64,000 nucleotides of DNA from an uncultured Crocinitomix sp. (GTDB lineage: Bacteria; Bacteroidota; Bacteroidia; Flavobacteriales_D; Crocinitomicaceae), in assembly GCA_937136425.1 (NCBI GenBank), contig CAKZON010000114.1, positions 1 through 64,000 on the forward strand, written 5' to 3'. Shown one piece after another: positions 41,301-50,520 of this stretch; positions within the stretch are counted from its first letter, which is position 1, and every line of letters begins with the position of its first letter. The translations under genes and the position numbers were made by a program. The notes beneath the pieces were generated by a model. The model did no database searches. It was given only the letters and a program-made list of their open reading frames with translations, and had not been told where the DNA came from.

Positions 41301-43600
41301 ATCTTATTTGAAATTTCTGAATCTGGCTTTACTTTAATTGCAGCCTTATAATTATCCAATGCTTTCGAGTAATCCGCGGCTGCATAAGCTGCATCAGCCT
41401 CCGCTACAAAAGCAGCAAATTCTTTTTCTTTTGCATCAGCTTCTTCATCCAACCTCAACTGCTCTTCTAACTTTACAATTTTGTTTTTAGGGTAATCATC
41501 CTCTTTAATTGAGTTAGCAGCCTTGTACTTATCAATTGCTGTTTGTAAATCATTCGATTTTTCAGCTGCTTCAGCCTCAGCTATTGCCGCATCATATTTA
41601 GCCTTAATCTCCGCCTCTCCTTGACTTTTCGCTATTAGATCATCAATCTCTTTAACCTTTGCTCTTATACCTGCATCATCTTTAATTTCCAATGCTTTAT
41701 TATAGTTCAGCTTAGCCTTATCGTAATCATCAACATTAAAAGCTTGTGCCGCATCTGCCACAAAACCGTCAAATTTAGCTTGCTCTTCGGCTAATTTATT
41801 TTCTGCATCAATGACCTTATTTACTTCATCTATTTTAGCTTGTGCGGCAGCATCTCCTGGTTTTGCTTCTAGTGCTTTTTTATAACGATCTATTGCCTGT
41901 GTATAATCCTTACGATCATTCGCGGCATCACCTTCAGACATCATATTATTATACTGCTCCTCTTTTTCAGCAGCTTTGGCTTCATCAGCTAAAAGCAAAT
42001 CAATTTTAGCTATTTCGTCTTTTGGAGCTTGCTCTTGTGGTTTAACACCTGACGCCGCATTATATTCAGCTTTGGCCTCAGTATATTTTTTTTGATCAAA
42101 AAGAGATTGTGCCTCTTTCATATGTGCATCATATTCCGCATTGAGCTTTTCTTCTCCCGCGGCCTTTTCTTTTTCCTTTGCAATTAAGTCTAACTGAGCA
42201 AGTGCTGCTGAATCCCCAGGCTTCAAATCCAACGCTTCTTCATACTTAGCTTTTGCATCATCCCAAGAACGTTGATTGATTTTATCTTTTCCTTCATCCA
42301 TCAATCGATTATAGTCTGCTTCCAATTGATCTTTGGCAGCCTTTTCGTCTGCTCTCTTTTTTAGAATTTCATCAATTGTTTGTATTTGACTTGTTGGCAA
42401 ATCAGCCCCTGGTTTCATTTTTAAAGCCTCTTCGTAAAATTTTCGAGCCTCTTCATATTTCTCAGTATCAAAAGCCCCATCTGCAGATGCAATAATTTGA
42501 TTGTATTTATCTTGATTCGCCTTTTCTTCAGCCAAAGCAGCTTCCTTATCGGCCTTTTGCTTTTTCGCTGCCTCTAGTTTAGCTGTCACACCAGCATCAT
42601 CTTTCAAATCTAGTGCGGCTTCATATTTTGAAATTCCTTCGTCGTAATTCTCTATTCCAACAGCATTATCTCCTTCAGCAACAAGCTTATTAAAGGCTGC
42701 TTCATTGTTTTTTTGATCTGCCAATTCTTTTTCAATTTCGGCGATATATGTTTTCGGAAGTTGTTCAGATGGTTTAAGACCAGATGCCTCTTTGTATAAT
42801 GTTAAGGCTTTTTCCAATTCCTTTGCAGAACGGGCAGTTTTAGCTTCGGTCATCTTAGAATTAAACGCTTCTTCTTTCTCTGCATTTGCTCTTAATTCTT
42901 CTAATTTAATTTTAGCATCCTGAATTTTATCTTTTGTAGGTTGATCTTCTGGCTTAAGGCCTAATGCTAATTCATATTGACCAATAGCTTTTTCATAATC
43001 TGTTTTTTTCATTGCAGCATCACCAGCCTCAATGTATGCGTTAAAATCTGCCTCTCGTTTTTCATTCTCCTTCGCTTCTTTTTCTAACTCCTCTTTCTTT
43101 TCTTCCATCTTCTTGCGAAGGGCTTCAATTTTTTTCTTCATCACCTTGATCTTTTGTTGGTCAAAACCAATGAAACCAGAAGGTTCGATAGCAAACTCTA
43201 CCATAGGTTCTTTCTCCAAAAATGAAAAATCAATATCTGGAACACTCTCAAAAATTCCTACTTCAAACTTTTGCTCTACTGTTCCTGGAGGAAGTTCTTC
43301 AGGATAATCGGCATGCCCATCCATAATGGCCATTTTTGTAACAAACCCTGATTTTTTAATGAAAATTTTATAGGTACACCCCATACAAACAGGAAGCTCT
43401 ATCGGTGGAACTTTACCGTTCGACCCCGAACTTTCTTTAGCAATTAAAGCTCCATTTTTGTATACTTCAATTGTTGCTCCATTCAATGATTTACCTGTAT
43501 CGTCATTTCTAACCACAGGTTTTAATTCAATCACCGTGGTTTGACCATAGGTATACCCTGCAGTCAAAATTATTAACGCTAAAATGATTATTCTCATCAT
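38372..43600 (-). CDS. giant exported protein with TPR-like repeats, 1742 aa
   Basis: A signal peptide (about 1-19) leads to a carboxypeptidase-regulatory-like N-domain (about 25-115) and a coiled coil. About seventeen TPR-like repeats of 60-70 residues follow (about 190-1210), each with YxxAxxxYxxALxxKP and a closing KIxEI helix. Then comes a long acidic, asparagine- and glutamate-rich region (about 1250-1650) with recurring xxPRE motifs, and a conserved C-terminal segment (FPEGMTEEIY and RRVVVRNGAGNLYEMIQTKFG-type strand). The repeats suggest an extended scaffold. Family role unknown; similar giants recur in Bacteroidota. A start at the second Met is possible. Confidence 0.75.
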   Translation of the reverse strand: MMRIIILALIILTAGYTYGQTTVIELKPVVRNDDTGKSLNGATIEVYKNGALIAKESSGSNGKVPPIELPVCMGCTYKIFIKKSGFVTKMAIMDGHADYPEELPPGTVEQKFEVGIFESVPDIDFSFLEKEPMVEFAIEPSGFIGFDQQKIKVMKKKIEALRKKMEEKKEELEKEAKENEKREADFNAYIEAGDAAMKKTDYEKAIGQYELALGLKPEDQPTKDKIQDAKIKLEELRANAEKEEAFNSKMTEAKTARSAKELEKALTLYKEASGLKPSEQLPKTYIAEIEKELADQKNNEAAFNKLVAEGDNAVGIENYDEGISKYEAALDLKDDAGVTAKLEAAKKQKADKEAALAEEKANQDKYNQIIASADGAFDTEKYEEARKFYEEALKMKPGADLPTSQIQTIDEILKKRADEKAAKDQLEADYNRLMDEGKDKINQRSWDDAKAKYEEALDLKPGDSAALAQLDLIAKEKEKAAGEEKLNAEYDAHMKEAQSLFDQKKYTEAKAEYNAASGVKPQEQAPKDEIAKIDLLLADEAKAAEKEEQYNNMMSEGDAANDRKDYTQAIDRYKKALEAKPGDAAAQAKIDEVNKVIDAENKLAEEQAKFDGFVADAAQAFNVDDYDKAKLNYNKALEIKDDAGIRAKVKEIDDLIAKSQGEAEIKAKYDAAIAEAEAAEKSNDLQTAIDKYKAANSIKEDDYPKNKIVKLEEQLRLDEEADAKEKEFAAFVAEADAAYAAADYSKALDNYKAAIKVKPDSEISNKIKEVGLKLDEENENADTQERYEKKIAEADAAFKDENWDGARALYEDARTIKNSETYSDEQIAEIEKRMKAESEDEAQRQYQKIIDKADALLDEDKLEESKSYYNRALTIKKTDAYAQAQIEKIEQIKRDRENELSEEKKLEEQYDALIKEGETAMNVDSWQQALDKFNAALALKPGESYPLNKIAEIEGKMSADDLAKQKEADYLALISKGDQEFNSNDYTGAIATYNEALKIKPGEKYPTDKIDEANDMLSKNSDDKAEEAYQKLLADAQNKLDLKEYDAALTLYQTALTTKPTDPLPQRKIDEIKQIQLKSNEADKLEDEYNGYIKDADNQFEKGDWKDAKENYLKAYNLFNRSWPEERIKLCTDNMKSETDEQLNKSYEKLIKKADQYFKNADYANAKTRYERAIGFKPQDQYPKDKLKEIEEILNPQAVVKTKTNMTNYGDPNRSTNSVDVANMLANAEAERKYIMAQKTEQQGLDAADAVGENTTEQTDENFETREKVVRINEDIDNYGIQPNEERVIASEYVEVMVDDQSVEDRERVEMNDNNVQLQTQVVNNINVELEEVNNESDLPREGYLLDVEQIRTEIILESNLENVAQTNETFSQKNYVTSIEENRIEGDPKRDIPRLNTENHVENHHVDIVNATNTSSWDQEDVVMEVKDDTEEMIDEIRVIELTADMPRELGEVRIEEVNTTMIEVDASMQDDHYDVSIDQKKYTEGIINEIEIENLNNDIPRERMEGFTEKQNLENEDKIDELTIDQNNVLFNTDIEVEKMEIEIVENKIEDDKNREGYEVVVNKISEDKEDYLENKTAETLDESHSTVNYLEGNKNDQEVTNKELDETADKVIDNTSDMVEEMKEENNELGEKSKEDLEKSEDYVESLKDIDVTKIDEEMKNALGDQFPEGMTEEIYTLNDEDGLMVSYVVRRVVVRNGAGNLYEMIQTKFGTVSYTCNGHGISEFEWEDKTDAADLVRN

Positions 43601-43836
43601 TGCTTTATACCCTTATTTAGCAAAAAGGTTCATTTTATTTTTACCCTTCAACTATCAATGTATCAAACCTTAAAAAGTAACTCCTACCAATCGTTTAACA
43701 CATTGTTGTTTGCAACTTGCACATAAGCCTACACAAACCAAGGTCACTTTTCTTTAGTTTTATGAGGTTGTCCAATTAAACAAATATCCGAAAAAAAAGC
43801 GACCTATGCTAGGTTTAAACCCATATAATTACTGCC
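43601..43836. promoter_or_regulatory. divergent spacer between giant protein and oxidoreductase
   Basis: The spacer holds both promoters and no gene. A perfect ten-base palindrome GGTTTAAACC (43812-43821), preceded by ACCTA-TGC-TAGGT, lies 15-35 bases before the oxidoreductase ATG and may be an operator. No other structure was recognised. Confidence 0.3.
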
Positions 43837-44970
43837 ATGCTTGAAATTAACGCACTCAGTTATTGGGAAAAAGAAACCTACATAAACCATACCGATTTTT
43901 TGGTAGTTGGCTCAGGTATTGTCGGACTCTCAACGGCTATTCACCTTAAACAACGTCATCCATCTAAAAAAGTAACAGTTTTAGAAAGAGGTTATTTACC
44001 GACAGGCGCTAGCACTAAGAACGCTGGCTTTGCTTGCATTGGCAGTCCTTCTGAATTATTAGCAGATCTAAAGGAGCAACCCGAAAACATTGTATTTAGC
44101 ACTGTTCAAAAAAGATGGGAAGGACTAAAGTATTTACGCCAGCTATTGGGAGACGAAGAGATTGAGTATAAATCTTTAGGATCTTATGAACTGTTTACCA
44201 GTTCTCAAAAAGAATCATTTGATGAATGCATTAAAAGTTTAGATAATTTAAATATCAAATTAAAAACAATCACAGGGATTGAAGAGGTATTTCAAGTAGA
44301 TGAAAACATTTGCAAAAAAGCAGGATTCATCAAGTTTAAGCACGCCATTAAACATAAGGCAGAAGGTCAAATTAACACAGGTAAAATGTTGGATGCACTT
44401 TTGAGATTAGCACAATCTAAAGGAATTCAAATTTTAAACGGAATTGAAGCAAAAAAAATACAGGCGCAAGAATTATTGACCAATATTGGAGTTTTCCAAT
44501 TTGAAAAATTGGCAATTTGCACAAACGGGTTTGCAAAAACACTTCTACCCAATGAAGATGTTGCACCCGCTCGTGCACAAGTAATTGTCACCAGCCCAAT
44601 TAATGATTTACCCTTTAAAGGAATCTATCATTTTGATGAGGGTTATTACTATTTTAGAAACATTGGCAATAGAATACTGTTTGGCGGAGGTAGAAATTTA
44701 GATTTTAAAGGAGAAACAACAACAAAATTAGAAACGACAGAGCAAATCATTTCTCATTTAGAAAAAATACTGAAACAAAACCTATTGCCTAATATTGATT
44801 TTGACATTGAACATCAATGGGCAGGAACAATGGGCGTAGGAAAATCAAAATCTCCTATTGTTAAAAAATTGTCAGATCATACCTATTGCGGTGTGAGATT
44901 AGGAGGCATGGGTGTAGCCATTGGAACACTTATAGGTAAAGAATTAGCAGCACTTATTTACAATGAATAA
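43837..44970 (+). CDS. FAD-dependent amino-acid-oxidase-like (DAO) enzyme
   Basis: A 377-residue oxidoreductase. The Rossmann FAD motif VVGSGIVGLSTAIHL is at residues about 23-38, followed by a VTVLERG acidic strand and ASTKNAGFACIG, typical of the DAO family (glycine, D-amino acid and sarcosine oxidases). The C-terminal part includes GGGRNLDF, HQWAGTMGV and RLGGMGVAIGT. It oxidises an amine or amino acid; the substrate is not resolvable. It lies 31 bases upstream of murQ, with which it may be cotranscribed. Confidence 0.85.
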   Translation: MLEINALSYWEKETYINHTDFLVVGSGIVGLSTAIHLKQRHPSKKVTVLERGYLPTGASTKNAGFACIGSPSELLADLKEQPENIVFSTVQKRWEGLKYLRQLLGDEEIEYKSLGSYELFTSSQKESFDECIKSLDNLNIKLKTITGIEEVFQVDENICKKAGFIKFKHAIKHKAEGQINTGKMLDALLRLAQSKGIQILNGIEAKKIQAQELLTNIGVFQFEKLAICTNGFAKTLLPNEDVAPARAQVIVTSPINDLPFKGIYHFDEGYYYFRNIGNRILFGGGRNLDFKGETTTKLETTEQIISHLEKILKQNLLPNIDFDIEHQWAGTMGVGKSKSPIVKKLSDHTYCGVRLGGMGVAIGTLIGKELAALIYNE

Positions 44971-45001
44971 GTTAGTGCTTAATTGACATTATAAAATTGA
45001 A

Positions 45002-45820
45002 ATGAAACAAGAAGACAGAATAACAGAAAGCAGTTCAAACCATGATGACTTAGAAAAAATGAGCATCAATGAATTGCTTACAAACATTAATCAAGAAGAT
45101 AAATCAGTCCCCTTAGCAGTTGAAAAAAGTATTCCTCAAATTGAAGCCTTTGTATCAGCCGCCTTGCAAAAAATGAAAGCTGGTGGACGTCTTTTTTACA
45201 TTGGCGCAGGCACAAGTGGCAGATTAGGTATTGTTGACGCCTCAGAATGCCCTCCAACTTTCGGAGTAGAACACGGCCTTGTTGTAGGAATAATAGCTGG
45301 TGGAGATTCAGCCATTCGTAAAGCAGTTGAATTTGCGGAGGATGACATGGAGCAAGGTTGGGAAGATCTAATGGAATTCAAAATCAATGACCAAGACTGC
45401 CTAGTTGGAATAGCCGCATCTGGCAGTACACCGTATGTTATTGGTGCCTTGCAAAAGGCAAACGAAATGGGCGTTCTTACTGCCGGAATAACTTCCAACC
45501 GAAACAGTCAGTTAGCCGCCACGGCACAATTCCCAATTACTCCCATTGTTGGACCCGAATTTGTAACTGGAAGTACTAGAATGAAATCAGGAACAGCCCA
45601 AAAATTAGTCCTTAATATGATTTCAACCAGTTTAATGATTGGTCTTGGACGTGTAAAGGGCAACAAAATGGTAGATATGCAATTGAGCAACAACAAACTG
45701 GTAGATAGAGGCACCACAATGGTTATGAATTCGCTTGATATTAGTTATGAAGCAGCAAACAAACTGCTCAAAACTCACGGTAGTGTTCGCAAGGCTGTTG
45801 AAGCAGGGAAAGAGGAGTGA
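45002..45820 (+). CDS. murQ: N-acetylmuramic acid 6-phosphate etherase
   Basis: A 272-residue SIS-domain protein. MurQ signatures include YIGAGTSGRLGIVDASECPPTFG (in parts, residues about 65-87), ASGSTPYVIGALQ (about 142-154) and TGSTRMKSGTAQK (about 193-205). It cleaves the lactyl ether of MurNAc-6-phosphate in cell-wall recycling, yielding GlcNAc-6-phosphate. The neighbour DAO-like gene and the reverse-strand nuclease gene do not share this pathway. Length is slightly below the usual 300, mainly because the C-terminal helices are short. Confidence 0.92.
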   Translation: MKQEDRITESSSNHDDLEKMSINELLTNINQEDKSVPLAVEKSIPQIEAFVSAALQKMKAGGRLFYIGAGTSGRLGIVDASECPPTFGVEHGLVVGIIAGGDSAIRKAVEFAEDDMEQGWEDLMEFKINDQDCLVGIAASGSTPYVIGALQKANEMGVLTAGITSNRNSQLAATAQFPITPIVGPEFVTGSTRMKSGTAQKLVLNMISTSLMIGLGRVKGNKMVDMQLSNNKLVDRGTTMVMNSLDISYEAANKLLKTHGSVRKAVEAGKEE

Positions 45821-45826
45821 TTTTTA

Positions 45827-45868
45827 GTATCTAGTACTTGGTACTCGGTATTTAGTAGTTGGTTCTTG
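45827..45868. repeat. degenerate short tandem repeat between convergent genes
   Basis: Between convergent murQ and the nuclease gene runs a series of near-copies of a six- to nine-base unit: AGTATCTAGTACTTGGTAC, TCGGTATTTAGTAGTTGG. The unit is roughly GTA(C/T)TTGGTA. It is probably a slippage-prone spacer and may act as a weak bidirectional terminator. No coding function is seen. Confidence 0.5.
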
Positions 45869-45886
45869 ATAATTGAAGTTTACCAA

Positions 45887-48703
45887 TTAAACATCACAAT
45901 GCTCGCAATATGTTGCTTTGGAGTTGTGTTCAAAAAAGAAATCATCTTGATAAAGTTCTTCAATTGAATAACGTAATTCTTCCTCAAAAGCATCCAAAAT
46001 TTCATTGGTTAGAATTTCAGAATCACCTTTTTTAGGAATAACATTCTGCACCCAATCATCCACATTTACCATTGATATAATACCTGCAGAAAATTGTTCA
46101 AACTCAGGATAAGTTGCTCGAAACATTAATGCATACATTAATAATTGACGACCATATCCCTTTTTATCATGCTGCATTAAAGTTCTCATCCCCCCTTCAC
46201 TCAACACCTTTGCACCTAAACTAATTTTATTAAAATCACACTTACCTGATTTATAATCAATGATTCGATAATGCGAACCAAATTGCTCAATCCTATCTGC
46301 ATTTCCTTCGATTTTAATGGTTTTCAAATCTCCATTAATCTTCCATTGATAAGTTGCGGACAATGTTTTTTCTAAATCAATTATAAAAATTGGACTTTCT
46401 GTCTTTTTTATTTCTGCAATTTGCTTGACCAAAAACCGATCTACAAAACCTAAGGACACATCAAATGACAATTTATTTTGTCCGAATTTTATATCATTTT
46501 CACTAAAATCTTCCAGATATGCTGCTTTAAGATAACCTTCAACATTTTTTCTTTCAGCCTCTAAAACCTGCGCATCTAATTTTGTTTTTTTATCTAAAAA
46601 ATTTCGCTGAAAAATATCTTCTAATACATTGTGGATTTTTGTTCCGAAGGTTGAAGATTCAATATTTTCTTCGACGGTCACATTCTCCTTCATTCCTAAA
46701 ACATAACGATAATAAAAATCAAGCGGACAAGCCACTAATTTATTCAAGGCAGATGGAGACAAACCGTTTTCTAAACGATCATCTAATTTTTGTTGCACGG
46801 CTTCTGTGCTCGCATATTTCAAATTAGAAATTTCAGCAGCTCGATCGTCAGACGTATATGTAAAAAACTGCATATCATGCCCTAAGTCTACTCTTAATTC
46901 ATTTTCAAGCTGGGTTATAAAACGACTTTTTTCACTCGCGCCAATTCCATCCGTTGTTGAATTATAAGTGAAAAATATATTTTTAGAACGGTGCAATAAA
47001 CGGTAAAAGTGATGCGCAAATATCGCTTGTCGATCCTCTTCAACTGGTAAACCGTGATTTAGTTTTAAATCTCTTGGAATAAATGTATTTACAACATTGG
47101 TCTTAGGCAAATTACCTTCATTCATTCCTAATATAATGAGATTTTCAAAATCCAACGTACGTGTTTCCAAAATCCCCATCACTTGCAAACCTTCTATTGG
47201 ATTCCCTAAAAAAGAAAGAGATTCAGATTGCCAAAATTGGTAAAACAAAACCTTAAATGATTTTAAGTTTAATTGATGCGGATATTGCAATGCAATGGCT
47301 TCGAATTTTTTAAACCCTCTGGCAAAATGATAAACTATTTCAAGATCAATTTGGCGATCTGTACCAGCACTTTTTAATGATGCATAAAGTGCACGTGTTA
47401 ATTCGTTAAACGCTATAAAACCATCTCGCAAAGGAGTTTTCCACACTTGAAATAAATGGCCAATTGCATTTAACTCAGGAAAAACATGAAGCAACTCTTC
47501 CCGTTGAATAAATATTTTATTTTTTTCTACTATCTCATTTTCAAAATCATTTAATCGGTTTGGATCGCCTATTAGTTCAACCAAATATGGATGATCCAGA
47601 TAATTCAATAGTGATTTATGATAAATACGAGTTGAGTTGAACTTTTGGAAATTAAATTGCAATTCAAAAACAATATCTACCAGCCCCTTTAAATGAGAAA
47701 ATTTTAAAGGATATCCCATTGTAATATTGGCACGTTCAATAGTCTCTGGCAACGACCTTGTCAAAGGTATAAGCAAAGACTCATCTGCCAAAACAATTGC
47801 TGTTTGATCCATATTAGCATCATTTGCAACCAATTTTTCTATAATACTACCTGCAATTTTAGTTTGAGCAATTTGTTGCGCGGTTTCTATTACTTCAATT
47901 TTTTTAGGCTGTGAATTAAAGTGATTTCCTACTTCCTTTTTTGTCCCCCAGTGTTTTACAATTTTCCGATAAAAATGCCCGGCCTCATGCTCAATATTCT
48001 CAAAATAACTTTGATCAACATCAAAGAAAACATCAGCCAGTTTTTCCTTGCGCAAATAATTAATGATTTGCTCTTCACTATTTGACAAAGCATTAAACCC
48101 GATAAAATAATAATGTGCAGCAAATTCAAAACCACCTTCAGGATTAATCAATTGATCATAAAAATTTTTATATGCCGCTCCCTGATATATAACTTGTCTT
48201 TTTACAAGCTCTGTATTCAACTTTTGGTAATATTCAGGTAATTTATCCCAAAGTGACAAGTATTTCTCTTGCCCATCAGACAATTCTTCTTCTAGAAAAC
48301 TCCAATTTTCAATCTCCTTTATATTTCTAAGATCTCTAAAAATTAATTTAGACGGGATCAGATAACGATCAATCTCATCAAAATCAGACAAAATAATACG
48401 TCCCCATTTAATAAAACTATTAAAATCTTCCGCTTCATCCTTTTCAATTATACAATGAATATCGAAAAGGATAAACAACAATTCAATTTGCGTGATTATT
48501 TTTTCATCAGTATTTAAATCAACCCATTCATTAATTGTCAAAATCTCTGGTGAAAATTGTGCTTTTCCTTTTTGCTCGGCCAAGTAGCTTTGAATATAAA
48601 CTGATGCACGTTTATTTGGTATAATAATGGAAACATCCTTTAGATCATTTGGATGTGTCTGATAAACAAGCTCAATCTTTTCCTTTAGAAAGGTTTCCAT
48701 CAA
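45887..48703 (-). CDS. AddB-like PD-(D/E)XK nuclease
   Basis: A 938-residue protein with inactivated helicase-like regions (about 1-620, including IIPNKRASVYIQSYL and IILGMNEGNLPKTNVVNTFIPRDL) and a C-terminal nuclease domain. SPSALNKLVACPLDFYYRYVLG is followed by STFGTKIHNVLEDIF and the catalytic IDYKSGKCDF. C-terminal CEHC, together with the earlier CPLDFYYRYV cysteine, fits the iron-sulfur cluster of AddB. The protein would act in double-strand break processing with AddA. No AddA gene adjoins it here, and it is convergent with murQ. Confidence 0.75.
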   Translation of the reverse strand: MMETFLKEKIELVYQTHPNDLKDVSIIIPNKRASVYIQSYLAEQKGKAQFSPEILTINEWVDLNTDEKIITQIELLFILFDIHCIIEKDEAEDFNSFIKWGRIILSDFDEIDRYLIPSKLIFRDLRNIKEIENWSFLEEELSDGQEKYLSLWDKLPEYYQKLNTELVKRQVIYQGAAYKNFYDQLINPEGGFEFAAHYYFIGFNALSNSEEQIINYLRKEKLADVFFDVDQSYFENIEHEAGHFYRKIVKHWGTKKEVGNHFNSQPKKIEVIETAQQIAQTKIAGSIIEKLVANDANMDQTAIVLADESLLIPLTRSLPETIERANITMGYPLKFSHLKGLVDIVFELQFNFQKFNSTRIYHKSLLNYLDHPYLVELIGDPNRLNDFENEIVEKNKIFIQREELLHVFPELNAIGHLFQVWKTPLRDGFIAFNELTRALYASLKSAGTDRQIDLEIVYHFARGFKKFEAIALQYPHQLNLKSFKVLFYQFWQSESLSFLGNPIEGLQVMGILETRTLDFENLIILGMNEGNLPKTNVVNTFIPRDLKLNHGLPVEEDRQAIFAHHFYRLLHRSKNIFFTYNSTTDGIGASEKSRFITQLENELRVDLGHDMQFFTYTSDDRAAEISNLKYASTEAVQQKLDDRLENGLSPSALNKLVACPLDFYYRYVLGMKENVTVEENIESSTFGTKIHNVLEDIFQRNFLDKKTKLDAQVLEAERKNVEGYLKAAYLEDFSENDIKFGQNKLSFDVSLGFVDRFLVKQIAEIKKTESPIFIIDLEKTLSATYQWKINGDLKTIKIEGNADRIEQFGSHYRIIDYKSGKCDFNKISLGAKVLSEGGMRTLMQHDKKGYGRQLLMYALMFRATYPEFEQFSAGIISMVNVDDWVQNVIPKKGDSEILTNEILDAFEEELRYSIEELYQDDFFFEHNSKATYCEHCDV

Positions 48704-48859
48704 TATTTTTGAATTAATTATTTAGGGAGCAGAGCCTAAAAATTTTATTGCAGCTTAAAGCTAGCTATTTCGGATGAATTAGAAGAAATAAATTAAAAAA
48801 CAGCTTGATTATTTTTAAAATAAATCCGAAAAAATAAACAGAGATAAAACAATTTTGAT

Positions 48860-48867
48860 TAATTTTG
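48860..48867 (+). promoter_or_regulatory. TAATTTTG promoter box upstream of bcp
   Basis: This matches the TAnnTTTG -7 element of Bacteroidota. It would start transcription about six bases downstream, near 48873. That leaves about 22 bases before the ATG at 48895, supporting that start over the in-frame ATG at 48877. No good -33 partner was found. Confidence 0.4.
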
Positions 48868-48894
48868 TGTCGAACAATGATTAATTATTCGTCC

Positions 48895-49362
48895 ATGACA
48901 AATTTAAAAATAGGAGACAAAGCCCCCTCATTCAGTGGTAGAGATGAGAATGGTAATCCGATCAATTTAAGTGATTATGCAGGAAAGCGGCTAATCATGT
49001 ATTTCTACCCTAAAGATATGACGCCTGGGTGCACTACAGAATCTTGCAATTTGCGAGACAATTATGAAGCCTTATTAGAAAAAGGATTTGAAATATTAGG
49101 AGTAAGTGCAGATGATGAAAAGCGTCATTTAAAGTTTATTGACAAGCATGAATTACCTTTTCACTTGTTGGCAGATGTTGACAAAGAAGTTATCAATGCA
49201 TACAATGTATGGGGACCAAAAAAATTCATGGGTAGAGAATATGATGGTATTCACCGCACAACATTTGTTATAGACGGTGATGGAATAATTGAGGCTGTGT
49301 TTAAGAAAGTAAAAACAAAAGCACATACTGAACAAATTTTGGAAGAATTAGAAAATAATTAA
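48895..49362 (+). CDS. bcp: thiol peroxidase of the Bcp/PrxQ family
   Basis: From ATG 48895 the protein is 155 residues. The peroxidatic and resolving cysteines appear as PGCTTESCNLRD, with Cys46 and Cys51 spaced as in BCP-type peroxiredoxins. YFYPKDMTPG and TTFVIDGDG are also typical. It reduces hydroperoxides using thioredoxin. In-frame upstream ATGs at 48865 and 48877 are less likely. The gene stands 66 bases upstream of recA and could share its transcript. Confidence 0.9.
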   Translation: MTNLKIGDKAPSFSGRDENGNPINLSDYAGKRLIMYFYPKDMTPGCTTESCNLRDNYEALLEKGFEILGVSADDEKRHLKFIDKHELPFHLLADVDKEVINAYNVWGPKKFMGREYDGIHRTTFVIDGDGIIEAVFKKVKTKAHTEQILEELENN

Positions 49363-49373
49363 AAAAAATAAGG

Positions 49374-49396
49374 AGAACGTAAATAGATTACGTTCT
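49374..49396 (+). promoter_or_regulatory. inverted repeat upstream of recA
   Basis: AGAACGTAA-ATAGA-TTACGTTCT is a perfect nine-base-arm inverted repeat in the 66 bases between bcp and recA. It could be an operator for a damage-response regulator or an RNA hairpin separating the two genes. It does not match the known E. coli or Bacillus LexA box. Confidence 0.5.
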
Positions 49397-49428
49397 GGTA
49401 GAATTCCTTTGTATTAAAATTATTAATT

Positions 49429-50454
49429 ATGGCAGAAGTAAAATCAGAAAAGTTAAAGGCGTTACAATTAACCCTTGACAAATTAGAAAAAACGTATGGA
49501 AAAGGTACGGTAATGAAATTGGGCGACAGTGCCATTGAAGACATTGATGTAATTTCATCCGGATCATTAACTTTAGATATCGCACTTGGCGTAAAAGGTT
49601 TCCCAAAAGGTAGAATTGTGGAAATTTACGGACCAGAATCATCAGGTAAAACGACATTAGCCTTGCACGCTATTGCAGAATGTCAAAAAAACGGTGGCAT
49701 TGCTGCATTTGTTGATGCGGAGCACGCTTTTGACAGGTATTATGCCGAATCATTAGGAATAGACACAGAAAACCTATTGGTTTCACAACCAGACAACGGA
49801 GAACAGGCTTTAGAAATAGCTGACAATTTGATTCGATCTGGAGCTGTTGACATCCTAATTATAGATTCAGTGGCAGCACTTACTCCAAGAGCAGAGATTG
49901 AAGGAGAAATGGGTGATTCACAAATGGGACTACAAGCCCGTTTAATGTCGAAAGCCTTGCGAAAATTAACAAGCTCTATTAACAAAGCAAACACATGTTG
50001 TATTTTCATTAACCAGTTGAGAGAAAAAATTGGTGTAATGTTCGGAAATCCAGAAACAACAACAGGTGGTAATGCATTAAAATTCTATTCATCTATTCGT
50101 GTTGACATCAGACGTTCAAGCCAAATTAAAGATGGTGACGAAGTAATTGGTAATAGAACACGTGTAAAAATTGTAAAAAACAAAGTAGCTCCTCCCTTTA
50201 AAAAAGCCGAATTTGATATCATGTATGGTAAAGGAATCTCTAAAGTAGGTGAGATTTTAGACCTTGGTGTTGATCACGGAATTGTCAAGAAAAGTGGTTC
50301 ATGGTTTAGCTATGGCGACACCAAACTTGGCCAAGGAAGAGATGCGGTTAAATCATTGATAAAAGACAACCCAGAGCTAATGGAAGAGTTGGAAGCTAAG
50401 ATAATTGAACAAATTAAAGGCCCTGCTGTTGAAGAAGCGGCGGCGGCAAAGTAA
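49429..50454 (+). CDS. recA: recombinase A
   Basis: The 341-residue protein is full length and carries the Walker A motif GPESSGKTT (about 68-76), [20 protein letters not shown] (Walker B and loop L1), [28 protein letters not shown] (loop L2, in parts) and the RIVEIYGPE lead. RecA forms filaments on single-stranded DNA and drives homologous recombination and repair. The palindrome at 49374 is the main candidate regulator site. A strong terminator follows at 50476. Confidence 0.98.
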   Translation: MAEVKSEKLKALQLTLDKLEKTYGKGTVMKLGDSAIEDIDVISSGSLTLDIALGVKGFPKGRIVEIYGPESSGKTTLALHAIAECQKNGGIAAFVDAEHAFDRYYAESLGIDTENLLVSQPDNGEQALEIADNLIRSGAVDILIIDSVAALTPRAEIEGEMGDSQMGLQARLMSKALRKLTSSINKANTCCIFINQLREKIGVMFGNPETTTGGNALKFYSSIRVDIRRSSQIKDGDEVIGNRTRVKIVKNKVAPPFKKAEFDIMYGKGISKVGEILDLGVDHGIVKKSGSWFSYGDTKLGQGRDAVKSLIKDNPELMEELEAKIIEQIKGPAVEEAAAAK

Positions 50455-50475
50455 AGCTTTACTTCTACCAAAGGC

Positions 50476-50520
50476 GAAAAGGGTCGTTCATCTGCAGGTG
50501 AATGGCCCTTTTCAGTTTTT
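50476..50520 (+). terminator. intrinsic terminator after recA
   Basis: GAAAAGGG..TTCA and TGAA..CCCTTTTC pair with two bulged or wobble positions, followed by AGTTTTT. The stem starts 21 bases after the recA stop codon. Confidence 0.8.
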
